Shown: piece by piece, positions 24,374 to 32,689 of the stretch
How positions within the stretch are numbered: the stretch's first letter is position 1
Layout of the letters: each line of letters opens with the position of its first letter
Origin: Psychroflexus sp. MES1-P1E
GTDB taxonomy: Bacteria > Bacteroidota > Bacteroidia > Flavobacteriales > Flavobacteriaceae
Direction of reading: 5' to 3'
DNA: 38,306 nt
NCBI RefSeq assembly: GCF_002836055.1
Contig: NZ_PJBS01000145.1
Coordinates: forward strand, 1-38,306
Program-made: the position numbers and the translations under genes
Notes under the pieces: generated by a model
Database searches by the model: none
Seen by the model: the letters and a program-made list of their open reading frames with translations, nothing else
Told to the model about the DNA's origin: nothing

Positions 24374-25185
24374 TTTTATATAATTTCAAAGACATCATTC
24401 CTTTCATTCTTTCTCTAAAATTGATAGGTACACTACTTAACGAAATAGCAAAGTTTAAAAGAGATCATCCAGATCAAAAACTATTTCAGGGGATCAGTCC
24501 CAATTATGCTAATAATTTAGCTAACCTATATAGAAAGAATTTCACATCTCAAACGCTTCTAAACTGAGCTCTTTAATTTTAGCATTGAAAGATTTTGTTG
24601 TAGCGTTAGTGCTTTTATTATTTATGTAATTCAATATAGGGACATACTGTATTTAAATAGACTTGGCAATCCTACTGAATGATTCCCAATTTCAATTTGA
24701 TTAGTTTTTTAGGCCAAGAAAATTAGATTTCATCCATCAAATCTTTACACCCTATTTCTGGAGCTATCAATACAATCATAACACTGCTTAATCCAATTAA
24801 GGGTATGTGTTGGCTAACGGATTCAATAATTTTGATTCCTAATGGCAAAACGATTAACAAACTCTATACTGTTGATGACATTATTTGCATCTTATTTGAC
24901 TAAAGTGAAGATGAAATAAATGAAATTTCAAGAATGGTGGGGAGGTGAGGAGTGCTGACGGAAAACAGTTAGCACTTGTTTTGGAAGAGAGAATCCGCAG
25001 GATTATCGTTTAAAAACCCTAGTTGGTCCAAATCTTGGATGACAAAAAAAGACAGGGGACTTGTGCCTGTGGTGATATTCAAAAGCACAAGTTTTAGCTA
25101 GAGCCAAGGCCTTAAGACTACAACAAGTGGTACATGCTAAACAAATAATAAACTATCTTAGTAAATCATTTAAAATCAAGTTACT
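24374..25185. other. Gene-free stretch with decayed coding fragments
   Basis: About 810 bp without an intact gene. Coding-like fragments on the plus strand include LLNEIAKFKRDHPDQKLFQG (about 24430-24495) followed by SPNYANNLANLYRKNF, and ARAKALRLQQVVHAKQIINY (about 25095-25155). They are separated by stops and frameshifts and I do not recognise the families. At least two dead genes are likely. Confidence 0.4.
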
Positions 25186-27228
25186 ATGAAATTTCAATTC
25201 CTTTTCTTGTCTTTTATCTTATTATTTTTGAATTCCTGTAAACAAGAATCTCCCAAAGTATCCTCTTTGGCCAACTATCAAGGAGATGAAACCTATTCTA
25301 TTATTTTGGGTAGTACTACTGTAGGACATCTTAAAACTTATACCGATGGTGATACCATCCAAATAGAATACAATTATAAAAACAATGGTCGTGGACCTAG
25401 CATAAAGGAAACCATTGTGCTAAATACAGAGGGTTTTCCAGTTCAATGGAATATCACTGGGAATACAACATTTGGGAATACCGTCAATGAACAGTATGCC
25501 TTGAATGGAAACGCTGCTTCATGGACAGATGCTACCGGAAGTGGAAATACTTCAGTTGATAGCGCTTTGTGGTATGTCAATCAATCGGGGAGTCCCTATG
25601 CAGCGATTCTAAAAGTGCGAAGCTTGTTAAAAGCACAAGATTATACAGTAAATATACTTCCAGCAGGAACACTACAGCTCATGGAGATGGAGAAAATTAA
25701 TGTTAGCGTTGATTCCACTATCACCAACCTCATTACCTACGCGATATCAGGAGCTGACTTAAACCCGTCTTATCTTATTGTAGATAATGAGCAACGCTTG
25801 TTTGCGGTCATTAGCCCGCGGTTTATTATTGTTCGTGAAGGGTTTGAAGCAAAGGAAAAAGAACTTCGGGCTTATGCCGAAAAATATTCTACAGAACGAT
25901 TTGAATCACTTCAAGAGAAATATGCTCATAACTATGGAAAAAAGGTACGTATTACCAATGTAAAACTATTTGATCCCACTACTTTGGGACTCACAGAACT
26001 TTCATCAGTCTTGGTGGATGGTGAGCAGATTGTGAGTATCGATGCCCCTGAAGCAAAAGGCCAGAATGAAGTGGTCATCGATGGGGCAAATGGTACCTTG
26101 GTAGCCGGAATGTATGAAATGCATGCTCATACAGGAGATGAAGGTGCTTTGCTAAATGTGCTAGCAGGTGTTACATCTTTCCGCGATATGGGGAACGACA
26201 ATGCCGTATTGGAGGATTTAATAAAAAAAATCAATACAGGTGTTTTAGCAGGACCTAGAATTCATCGATTGGGTTTCATTGAAGGAAAAAGTGACTACAG
26301 CGCAAATAATGGAATTTTAGTCTCTAGCCAAAAAGAAGCCTTGGCCGCTGTAGATAGCTATCATGACAAAGGTTTCTACGGGATAAAACTATACAACTCC
26401 ATGACTGGCGATTGGGCACCAGCTATAGTTAAAAAGGCGCATGGCTATGGGATGTTCGTCTGCGGCCATGTACCCGCATTCTCAAATGCTAATGCCATGT
26501 TACGAGCTGGATACGATGAAATGACCCATATCAATCAAACTATGTTAGGTTGGGTATTAACCCCAGAGGAAGATACACGCTCCCTGCTTCGTCTTACGGC
26601 ATTAAAAAGATTTCCAGAAATAGATCTGAATAGCCCTATAGTACAAGAAACCATGGATTTATTTGTTCAAAACAAAACTGCTATCGACCCCACTTTGGCG
26701 ATCCACGAAGTGTTAATGAAAGCTAGAAATGGTGAAGTCCGAGAGGGTACTAAAGACTTCATAGATCATATGCCGCCAAATACCCAACGTAAATATAAAG
26801 TGGCGTTAGCAGATATAGCATCCCCTGAGGACGACCAAAAGTATCGCGGGGGATATGACAAAATTGTGGAGACCTTAAAAATGATGAAAAATAAAGGAAT
26901 CTTTATTGTTCCCGGAACTGATTTGGGAGGGGCTTTTATGTACCATAGAGAATTAGAACTGTACCAACAATTGGGTTATACACCCGCAGAGCTGTTGAAA
27001 TTGGCCAGCTATGATATGGCGAACTATTTAGGGGACAAGGATTTGGGCAGTATTGCACCTGGTAAACTGGCAGACTTCTTTTTAATTCCTGGAAATCCAG
27101 TAGAGGATTTAAAGGCTATCAAAACAATCTCAATGGTATCTCGTGGGGGAACCTTTTATTATCCAAGTGAGGTGTACCCTGCTTTTGGTATAAAACCCTT
27201 TACTCCACTCCCTGTGGTAAAAGAATAA
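25186..27228 (+). CDS. Lipoprotein amidohydrolase (imidazolonepropionase-like)
   Basis: A 680-residue exported metal-dependent hydrolase. Signal peptide 1-17 ends in the lipobox LNSC, so it is a lipoprotein. Residues 25-240 form a separate beta-rich N-terminal region. From about 250 the amidohydrolase beta-barrel begins. Metal and active-site residues are H313-A-H315 in MHAHTGDEG, K401 in GIKLYNS, H428 in CGHVPAF, H448 in DEMTHINQ and D579 in PGTDLGG, the complete subtype I set. PGKLADFFLIPGNP near the C-terminus is the closing family block. Members act on cyclic amides, dipeptides or esters; the substrate here is not known. Codon use and slightly higher GC than its surroundings fit a recently acquired or well-kept gene. 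Confidence 0.88.
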   Translation: MKFQFLFLSFILLFLNSCKQESPKVSSLANYQGDETYSIILGSTTVGHLKTYTDGDTIQIEYNYKNNGRGPSIKETIVLNTEGFPVQWNITGNTTFGNTVNEQYALNGNAASWTDATGSGNTSVDSALWYVNQSGSPYAAILKVRSLLKAQDYTVNILPAGTLQLMEMEKINVSVDSTITNLITYAISGADLNPSYLIVDNEQRLFAVISPRFIIVREGFEAKEKELRAYAEKYSTERFESLQEKYAHNYGKKVRITNVKLFDPTTLGLTELSSVLVDGEQIVSIDAPEAKGQNEVVIDGANGTLVAGMYEMHAHTGDEGALLNVLAGVTSFRDMGNDNAVLEDLIKKINTGVLAGPRIHRLGFIEGKSDYSANNGILVSSQKEALAAVDSYHDKGFYGIKLYNSMTGDWAPAIVKKAHGYGMFVCGHVPAFSNANAMLRAGYDEMTHINQTMLGWVLTPEEDTRSLLRLTALKRFPEIDLNSPIVQETMDLFVQNKTAIDPTLAIHEVLMKARNGEVREGTKDFIDHMPPNTQRKYKVALADIASPEDDQKYRGGYDKIVETLKMMKNKGIFIVPGTDLGGAFMYHRELELYQQLGYTPAELLKLASYDMANYLGDKDLGSIAPGKLADFFLIPGNPVEDLKAIKTISMVSRGGTFYYPSEVYPAFGIKPFTPLPVVKE

Positions 27229-27242
27229 GTAATGTAGAAATT

Positions 27243-27289
27243 ATACCAAATAAAATTTTTAATGCAACACTTAAAAACTAAATTGGTAT
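27243..27289. repeat. Short 47-bp inverted-end element
   Basis: A 47-bp unit running from ATACCAAAT to AATTGGTAT. Its middle, TTAATGCAACACTTAAAAAC, matches the tail of the composite element at 36587-36629 (TTAATGCAGCATTTAAAAAC). It shares ATACCAA ends with the 162-bp family but has a different, much smaller interior, so it is either a subfamily or a strongly deleted copy. Confidence 0.65.
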
Positions 27290-27436
27290 AAGACTGCTTT
27301 GTTATATACATATTGAGTTGTAAGCAGGAAAGTCAAAATGCTGAAAAAAAAATAAATACCTAAATCTGCCATTGTAAAAGAGCTCGGGCAAATGGATTAT
27401 GATTTCCAATGCATAGCCTTAAAAATTCAAAAACAG

Positions 27437-27643
27437 GATTACCCATCAACCATGAAAGTCCCCGAAGTAAGCCAAAATGGAGCCATGCGCTGGAAGTCAT
27501 ATTTTTGGTCATTTTTAACTGATAGACCTAAAGGAAAATATGTAGGTACTGAAGATAAAGGAAATGGAATATGGAGAGTATTTTATAGAGACATATTTCT
27601 AGGCTACTTTGTCGATAAAAAGAGACAAACAAGTATCAATTAG
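27437..27643 (+). pseudogene. Integrase-core transposase C-terminal remnant (IS481-like)
   Basis: An open frame from about 27392 to 27643 encodes DYPSTMKVPEVSQNGAMRWK, then SYFWSFLTDRPKGKYVG and GIWRVFYRDIFLGYF. This is the C-terminal domain that follows the DDE integrase core in Bacteroidota IS481-type transposases, where YPxxMxVRxVSxNGxIRWK is recurrent. The catalytic core is absent and residues before about 27437 do not fit. Its end overlaps, in another frame, the first codons of the receptor remnant that starts at 27631, so the insertion junction lies at about 27620-27631. Family name is from motif memory. Confidence 0.6.
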
Positions 27644-28842
27644 AGCAAGTCACCAATCTAAGCGTGAATGAAAAACACTAGTGGGTCCTGGCCGATTTCC
27701 GTCATATCTATCCAGTAGCGGGAGTAGATTATTTTAAGTATAATCTTAGCACACACGATGAGCAAATTTTAAATGATGGGAGCGTCAATAATTTTGAGTC
27801 GGCAGGTTTTAATAATCAGCTGGATTTTGAACTGTTCAACGCCTCCCTTGGGTTTCAGTATAAAACACAAATCGGGGAATTGGTCCTCAGACCAGGCTTG
27901 GTGTTAAAAAAATATAACTGGAATGTATCTCAATTTGGTGATGAACTGGTCAATGAGCAGACTGCTATCTTATTGCCAGAGCTTTATGTTGAATATAAAT
28001 TCAAAACTTCAGAAAAACTACGACTGAATTATAACCGCTATACCAATTTTGGGGATTATTCCAATTATGCCAATAGGTTGAGTCTCCAAAGTTTTAACCG
28101 AATCCAGCGTGGGAACGAAAACCTGCAAAACCAGGTGTATCAGTCGGCGAGCTTGCTTTATAGTCAGTTTAATATGTTTAAGGGCTTGTTTTATAATGCA
28201 CGCTTATCCTACACGCACCGGGAAAGCAGCATTCGAAATCAAACAGAAATAGAAGGTATCGACCAAATTAGTACCAGTATTTTTACCGATTTGCCAGAAA
28301 ATACGTATAGCATTAATGGAACCATCAACAAACGGATTCCTGATTTTACGTTCACTTTGGGCGGAAATACCAGCTTGTCTGAGTATTCCAGAATCATAAA
28401 TGAGGAGGTTCTGGATTATGAAAGTATCAACTTGAGTTATAATGCCAAAGTAAGAACGCGTTTTGACGACTGGCCGAATCTGGAAGCAGGAGTAAGGCAA
28501 AGCTTTTCCAGACTCAATTCAGATGCTATCAACAATAAGTTCACCACCTTATCGCCCTTTGCTAATCTGGAGTATGATTTTTGGGACTTTATTATTGAAT
28601 TCAATTGCGATTATAACTATTTTGAAAACCAGACGACTGGAGACCTTAATCGCTTTGAACTGGCAGAGGCCTCTTTGTTTTATGGCAAAGAAGATTCGGC
28701 TTGGGGTTTTGAAGTAAATGCTACCAATTTATTTGACATTGGTTTTAAACGGCAAAATTCGGTAAATGAGTTTATGGTTTCCGATAGACGGATATTTGTT
28801 CAGCCCAGGATTGTGATGTCTAAGGTAATTTATAAATTATAG
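27631..28842 (+). pseudogene. TonB-dependent receptor, C-terminal beta-barrel only
   Basis: One frame from 27631 to 28842 reads as the last 400 or so residues of an outer-membrane TonB-dependent receptor. It has alternating aromatic strands (LNYNRYTNFGDYSNYANRLS, NARLSYTHRESS, LEYDFWDFIIEFNCDYNYF), the subterminal WGFEVNATNLFDI and the terminal strand FVQPRIVMSKVIYKL. The N-terminal carboxypeptidase-like domain, plug and TonB box are missing, replaced by a transposase remnant. An in-frame TAG at 27679-27681 interrupts EKH/WVLADF. A 320-codon open stretch from a TTG at 27880 survives, but has no signal peptide and cannot be exported. Intact reading over 320 codons means the break is young. It is the sister context of an amidohydrolase lipoprotein just upstream, possibly once one uptake and degradation unit. 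Confidence 0.85.
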
Positions 28843-28856
28843 TGAAAATAATATTA

Positions 28857-28893
28857 TATAAGATATTTTCTTTGGAATATCTTATATTTTTTT
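28857..28893. terminator. Hairpin terminator after the receptor remnant
   Basis: TATAAGATATT and its perfect reverse complement (11-bp arms, 8-nt loop) followed by seven T residues. It lies 15 bp after the receptor stop codon. Confidence 0.75.
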
Positions 28894-29012
28894 GTTTTAT
28901 ACTCCAATTCCAATAATCAGTTGGCAATTTTATTTTTTCATATTTATTAATTTTTCTTAATTTTTTTATATGAATTGTTAATTTATTAAATAAAATTAAC
29001 GTTATTTATGAA

Positions 29013-30071
29013 ATGACTGCATTTAAAAAATCGATTAATATTTTTCGGAGAACAGCGACAAGATTAGTGACTAGTGGATTACTTGATAAACAAAGTGTTA
29101 ATTTTCCTAATTCATCTGAAGTTAAACGCATATTAATAACGCGGCCAAACCATCGACTTGGTAATCAATTATTGATAACACCATTGGTAAAAGAGGTTCA
29201 TGAACAATTTCCTGAAGCTAAAATCGATTTATTCCTTAAGAGTAATTTAGGTGGACTCATTTTTGAAAATTACAACTATGTAGATAAAATTATGAGCTTA
29301 CCCAAAAAGCACTTCAAAGAGTTAGGTAGATATTTATTGGCATGGACAAAGCTTAAACAAAAAAAATATGATTTGGTAATCAATGCAGAAGCTTGCTCAT
29401 CTTCTGGGCGGTTATCTACCAAACTATCCAGAGCCAAACACAAGTTTTTTGGCTTTGAACGCCATCATAATTTAATCACTTGTCAAGATGGGATTCACAT
29501 ATCCAAATACCCGATTTATTGTCTTCGCTATTTTCTTAGGCAATCACCGACAGCTGAAGTTTTGCCAAGCTTGGAGATTAAACTATCCAGTAAAGAAATT
29601 TCTAGCGGCAGGAAATTATTGAAACGCTATGCTGATTTGAATAAACCAACTATTTGCTTATACACTTTTGCAACTGATAAAAAATGTTTTGAGAAAGTTT
29701 GGTGGAGTAATTTTTATGAGAATTTGGTCAAAGTATTTCCTGATTATAATATTATCGAAATATTGCCAGTAGAAAATATATCTGCTTTAGATTTTAAAAT
29801 TCCTTCTTTTTACAGCAAAAACATCAGAGAAATAGCGTCCTTTATTTCTCAAACTTCACTATTTGTAACTGGCGATTGTGGAATTATGCACCTTGCAGCA
29901 GCAACTCAAACTCCTACTGTAGGACTGTTTAATGTGACAGACAAAGATATGTACGGACCTTATAACAACGGTTGCCTTAATATTGACGTAAATTTAAAAA
30001 ATCAATTGGATATTTGTCATTCTATAGAAACGCATATCGAAAGCTTAATACATTATGATTTAGAAGCGTGA
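29013..30071 (+). CDS. Glycosyltransferase family 9 (heptosyltransferase-like)
   Basis: A 352-residue GT-B type glycosyltransferase like the ADP-heptose:LPS heptosyltransferases, acting at the inner leaflet on lipopolysaccharide or other surface-sugar synthesis. The N-terminal domain opens ILITRPNHRLGNQLLITPLV (about 40-59). The C-terminal donor site has FVTGDCGIMHLAAATQTPTV and GLFNVTDKDMYGPY (about 288-320), with D and H of the GDxGxxHLA motif in place. The donor sugar is uncertain, as most flavobacteria lack classical heptose. It is a lone gene between a terminator and a convergent metK with AT-rich flanks, and no other polysaccharide genes are near. Confidence 0.87.
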   Translation: MTAFKKSINIFRRTATRLVTSGLLDKQSVNFPNSSEVKRILITRPNHRLGNQLLITPLVKEVHEQFPEAKIDLFLKSNLGGLIFENYNYVDKIMSLPKKHFKELGRYLLAWTKLKQKKYDLVINAEACSSSGRLSTKLSRAKHKFFGFERHHNLITCQDGIHISKYPIYCLRYFLRQSPTAEVLPSLEIKLSSKEISSGRKLLKRYADLNKPTICLYTFATDKKCFEKVWWSNFYENLVKVFPDYNIIEILPVENISALDFKIPSFYSKNIREIASFISQTSLFVTGDCGIMHLAAATQTPTVGLFNVTDKDMYGPYNNGCLNIDVNLKNQLDICHSIETHIESLIHYDLEA

Positions 30072-30130
30072 TGATTGCGAACTTGTTCTAAGTTCGTCCA
30101 CCAATTTGCATAAACTCCTAAATTAAAGGA

Positions 30131-30175
30131 TTAACTCTGTTTATTAATTTTTTTAAGACTAATAAACAGAGTTAA
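30131..30175. terminator. Bidirectional hairpin between the GT9 gene and metK
   Basis: TTAACTCTGTTTATTA and its perfect reverse complement (16-bp arms) are separated by 13 nt that include a T-run. A smaller hairpin, CGAACTT/AAGTTCG, lies just before it at about 30077-30095. The position between convergent genes fits transcription termination, although the arms are AT-rich. Confidence 0.55.
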
Positions 30176-30470
30176 CTTCTTGGTTTGTACATCAACTTAA
30201 ATTTCGAATTTTATGTATAGACTCTGAATTATTTTTCACATCATTAAAAAACTAAGTATAACCTTTCTTTTTTTTTATTTTTTGCGAAATATAAAACCAT
30301 TCAAGTAAAAAATTTATCGTTTACGACATTTGAAGTATAAATTAGCAACATACTTCAAAACTCATTTTAGAATTAGTCTTAAATTTTAAACTATTTCCAT
30401 CAATACAAGCCCAAGTTAAGGTTTTCCTCGCTTGGTCCTTTTCTGTTAAGGCCTCAAAATCAGGAAAATA
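30176..30470. other. AT-rich intergenic region, no gene seen
   Basis: About 295 bp of very AT-rich sequence. On the minus strand, just after metK, CCAAG/CTTGG arms with an internal AGG/CCT could form a weak hairpin (about 30410-30440), but no T-run follows. Nothing else was recognised. Confidence 0.4.
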
Positions 30471-31721
30471 TTATAAACCAAAGGCGTCTTTCAACTTATC
30501 GACATAATCTAATTTTTCCCAAGTAAATAGCTCCACTTCTCTACGTATTTCACCAGAATAATCAGATTTGAAGATTTTAGTTTCGAATCTTGGTTCCTTT
30601 CCCATATGACCGTAAGCAGCGGTTTCTCTATAAATGGGATTTCGAAGTTTTAGACGCTCTTCGATCATGCCTGGACGCATGTCGAAAATCGTTCTAATTT
30701 TTTTGGCAATATCTCCATCGCTCATATCTATTTTTTTATTGGTGGTATCCACCAAAATAGAAGTTGGCTCACTTACTCCAATGGCATAAGAAACTTGGAT
30801 CAATACTTCATCGGCAATACCAGCAGCCACCATGTTCTTGGCCACGTGCCTAGCCGCATATGCAGCAGATCTATCTACTTTACTAGGATCTTTTCCAGAA
30901 AAAGCACCACCTCCGTGGGCACCTTTTCCACCATAGGTATCTACAATAATTTTACGCCCAGTAAGTCCTGCATCGCCATGTGGTCCTCCAATAACAAACT
31001 TGCCTGTAGGGTTGATGTGGTAGGCAATATCATCATCGAATAAGGCTTGAATACTTTCATCAAACAAGGCTTTTACCCGTGGAATCAAGATAGAATGGAT
31101 GTCTTTTTCTATCTGTCTAAGCATAGGCTCATCCTCATCAAAATCATCGTGTTGTGTAGAAACAACAATGGTATCGATACGCTGAGGGACATTATCATCA
31201 GAATATTCAATAGTAACTTGCGCTTTGGCATCTGGTCGTAAGTAAGTAATGTCTTTGCCCTCTCTTCTTAATTTTGCTAGTTCTATTAGCAACTTATGAG
31301 AAATATCCAGCGCCAAAGGCATATAATTTTCAGTCTCATTGGTGGCGTATCCAAACATCATTCCTTGGTCGCCAGCGCCTTGGTCTTCCTTGGAAGTTCT
31401 ATTGACGCCCTGGTAAATATCTTTAGATTGCTCATGTATAAGTGAGATAACACCACAAGAATCTCCAGAAAATTGATATTCTCCTTTGGTATATCCAATA
31501 TCGTTGATGACGTCTCTTGCAATTTGTTGCACATCGAGGTAAGTATTACTTCTGACTTCTCCTGCCAAAACAACTTGTCCTGTGGTCACTAAGGTTTCGC
31601 AAGCTACCTTGGAGTTATCGTCAAAAGCTAAAAAAGAATCGAGTAAAGCATCGCTAATTTGATCTGCGATTTTATCGGGATGTCCTTCAGAAACACTCTC
31701 TGAAGTAAATAAATATGACAT
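30471..31721 (-). CDS. metK: S-adenosylmethionine synthetase
   Basis: MetK makes S-adenosylmethionine from methionine and ATP, releasing phosphate and pyrophosphate; cytosolic tetramer. The 416-residue length is standard. Signature parts are all present: [20 protein letters not shown] at the N-terminus with the catalytic GHPDK, the methionine-loop region around [14 protein letters not shown], the P-loop-like [20 protein letters not shown], and [20 protein letters not shown]. The start ATG at 31721 matches the family N-terminus exactly. Its leader contains a SAM-II-like riboswitch about 67 nt before the start codon, so SAM probably represses its own synthesis. Confidence 0.97.
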   Translation of the reverse strand: MSYLFTSESVSEGHPDKIADQISDALLDSFLAFDDNSKVACETLVTTGQVVLAGEVRSNTYLDVQQIARDVINDIGYTKGEYQFSGDSCGVISLIHEQSKDIYQGVNRTSKEDQGAGDQGMMFGYATNETENYMPLALDISHKLLIELAKLRREGKDITYLRPDAKAQVTIEYSDDNVPQRIDTIVVSTQHDDFDEDEPMLRQIEKDIHSILIPRVKALFDESIQALFDDDIAYHINPTGKFVIGGPHGDAGLTGRKIIVDTYGGKGAHGGGAFSGKDPSKVDRSAAYAARHVAKNMVAAGIADEVLIQVSYAIGVSEPTSILVDTTNKKIDMSDGDIAKKIRTIFDMRPGMIEERLKLRNPIYRETAAYGHMGKEPRFETKIFKSDYSGEIRREVELFTWEKLDYVDKLKDAFGL

Positions 31722-31787
31722 AGAATAAGTTTTAAAGTTATAGTCGTTGGGAAGGAAATGACGTTCTACGACTCATCTAAAAATTAA

Positions 31788-31838
31788 ACTGCTTTAGCAT
31801 TTTAAAAAGAGGTTGCAATCAGTCAAATCCTTCCTCGA
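31788..31838 (-). promoter_or_regulatory. SAM-II-type riboswitch in the metK leader
   Basis: Read on the minus strand, GAGG and CCTC (about 31836-31833 and 31812-31809) form a P1 stem enclosing the conserved loop GATTTGACTGATTGCAA. An A/T-rich linker and TGCTAAAGCAG then follow, and the 3' CAG can pair with the CTG of the loop to make the pseudoknot. This agrees with the SAM-II (metA-motif) consensus as I recall it: GAUUUAAC...UUGCAA...AAUG...GCUAAA. The roughly 51-nt size is right. The -7 promoter box TAAGTTTG lies 3-5 nt upstream, so the RNA would start at the aptamer. Placement before metK fits the function. Confidence 0.8.
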
Positions 31839-31840
31839 TG

Positions 31841-31848
31841 CAAACTTA
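31841..31848 (-). promoter_or_regulatory. -7 promoter box of metK
   Basis: On the minus strand TAAGTTTG (TAnnTTTG) ends a few nucleotides before the riboswitch P1 stem. A clear TTG -33 is not present. Confidence 0.55.
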
Positions 31849-31936
31849 ATAAATTTGATTCATTCTAAATTGTATTAAGTTATTTTTAGCAGATTTATAC
31901 TTAAGATTCATTTGCTTTGCATGAAACTATAGAATT

Positions 31937-32359
31937 ATGAAAGTAAGATTATATAAGAAACCAAACAGTGATGTTCATTTTGAAGCTGAAAATGCATTAG
32001 GTCACAAAATAGAACTTTATAATTCTACAGCGCCAGATCCCAAAGCACCTAGTCCAATGGAACTTATTTTAATGGGAACTGCAGGCTGTAGTAGTATTGA
32101 TATCATCCATATCCTTAAAAAGCAAAATCTGGAAGTTAAGAACTTAAACGTTGAGGTGGAGGGTCTTAGAAATGATACCGATCCTAAAGTGTTTCATACG
32201 ATCAAATTGATGGTGAAGTTACAGGGTGAAATTCCTTTCAACAAGGCCAAGCGTGCCGCTCAACTGTCTTTTGAAAAATACTGCTCGGTGTCCAAAATGC
32301 TAGATCAAACTGTAGATATTCAATACCAAGTGGAGCTTAACGGATTACTTTTGGAGTAA
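31937..32359 (+). CDS. OsmC/Ohr-family protein
   Basis: A 140-residue protein of the OsmC superfamily, homodimeric thiol peroxidases that reduce organic hydroperoxides. The two redox cysteines are C51 in MGTAGCSSIDIIHIL and C116 in SFEKYCSVSKML, the latter within the long helix as expected. The length and the PSPMELILMGTAGCSSID block fit the YhfA/OsmC-like subgroup. It faces away from metK, with about 215 bp between them. The stop codon TAA (32357-32359) overlaps the first base of a MITE-like element, so the repeat abuts the reading frame exactly. Confidence 0.9.
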   Translation: MKVRLYKKPNSDVHFEAENALGHKIELYNSTAPDPKAPSPMELILMGTAGCSSIDIIHILKKQNLEVKNLNVEVEGLRNDTDPKVFHTIKLMVKLQGEIPFNKAKRAAQLSFEKYCSVSKMLDQTVDIQYQVELNGLLLE

Positions 32360-32520
32360 TACCAATTTAAACCTATAATGTCGCAATAAATCGTTTCTTT
32401 TTCGCTTGCTTTTTACCAAAAATAATTACCGTAACTAAGGCTATGCTTCTTATTTTTAACTTCAATCGATCAAAAAATAATTCAATTTATTCATGCGACA
32501 TTGTAAATTTAAATTGGTAT
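32359..32520 (+). repeat. MITE-like element, 162 bp, full length (copy 4)
   Basis: The element runs from ATACCAATTTAAA to TTTAAATTGGTAT, with about 30-bp imperfect terminal inverted repeats containing TATAATGTCGCA and TGCGACATTGTA. The core AATTACCGTAACTAAGGCTA is shared. It is the same length as copy 2 and inverted relative to it. The left 93 bp differ from copy 5 at a single position. It starts in the last base of the osmC-like stop codon. Confidence 0.88.
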
Positions 32521-32689
32521 AATGTGTTTTTGGTAAACTGTTTGTCTGCCCAATTGGAAAACTCTCTACGATTACAAGCTGAAAATTTTTGTAGACAGTG
32601 TGCCCGCTAGTGGTAATAGGTAAAGTAGCATTTGGGTAAATGCGGCTTTTAGAGGTGAGTAAAATCAGCTTTTGAGGTTAGGAAAACCT
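32521..32689. other. Short intergenic stretch, no gene seen
   Basis: About 170 bp between the repeat and the end of the DUF1343 gene. AGGTT/AACCT could form a small hairpin just after the DUF1343 stop (minus strand, about 32673-32687). Nothing else was recognised. Confidence 0.35.
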
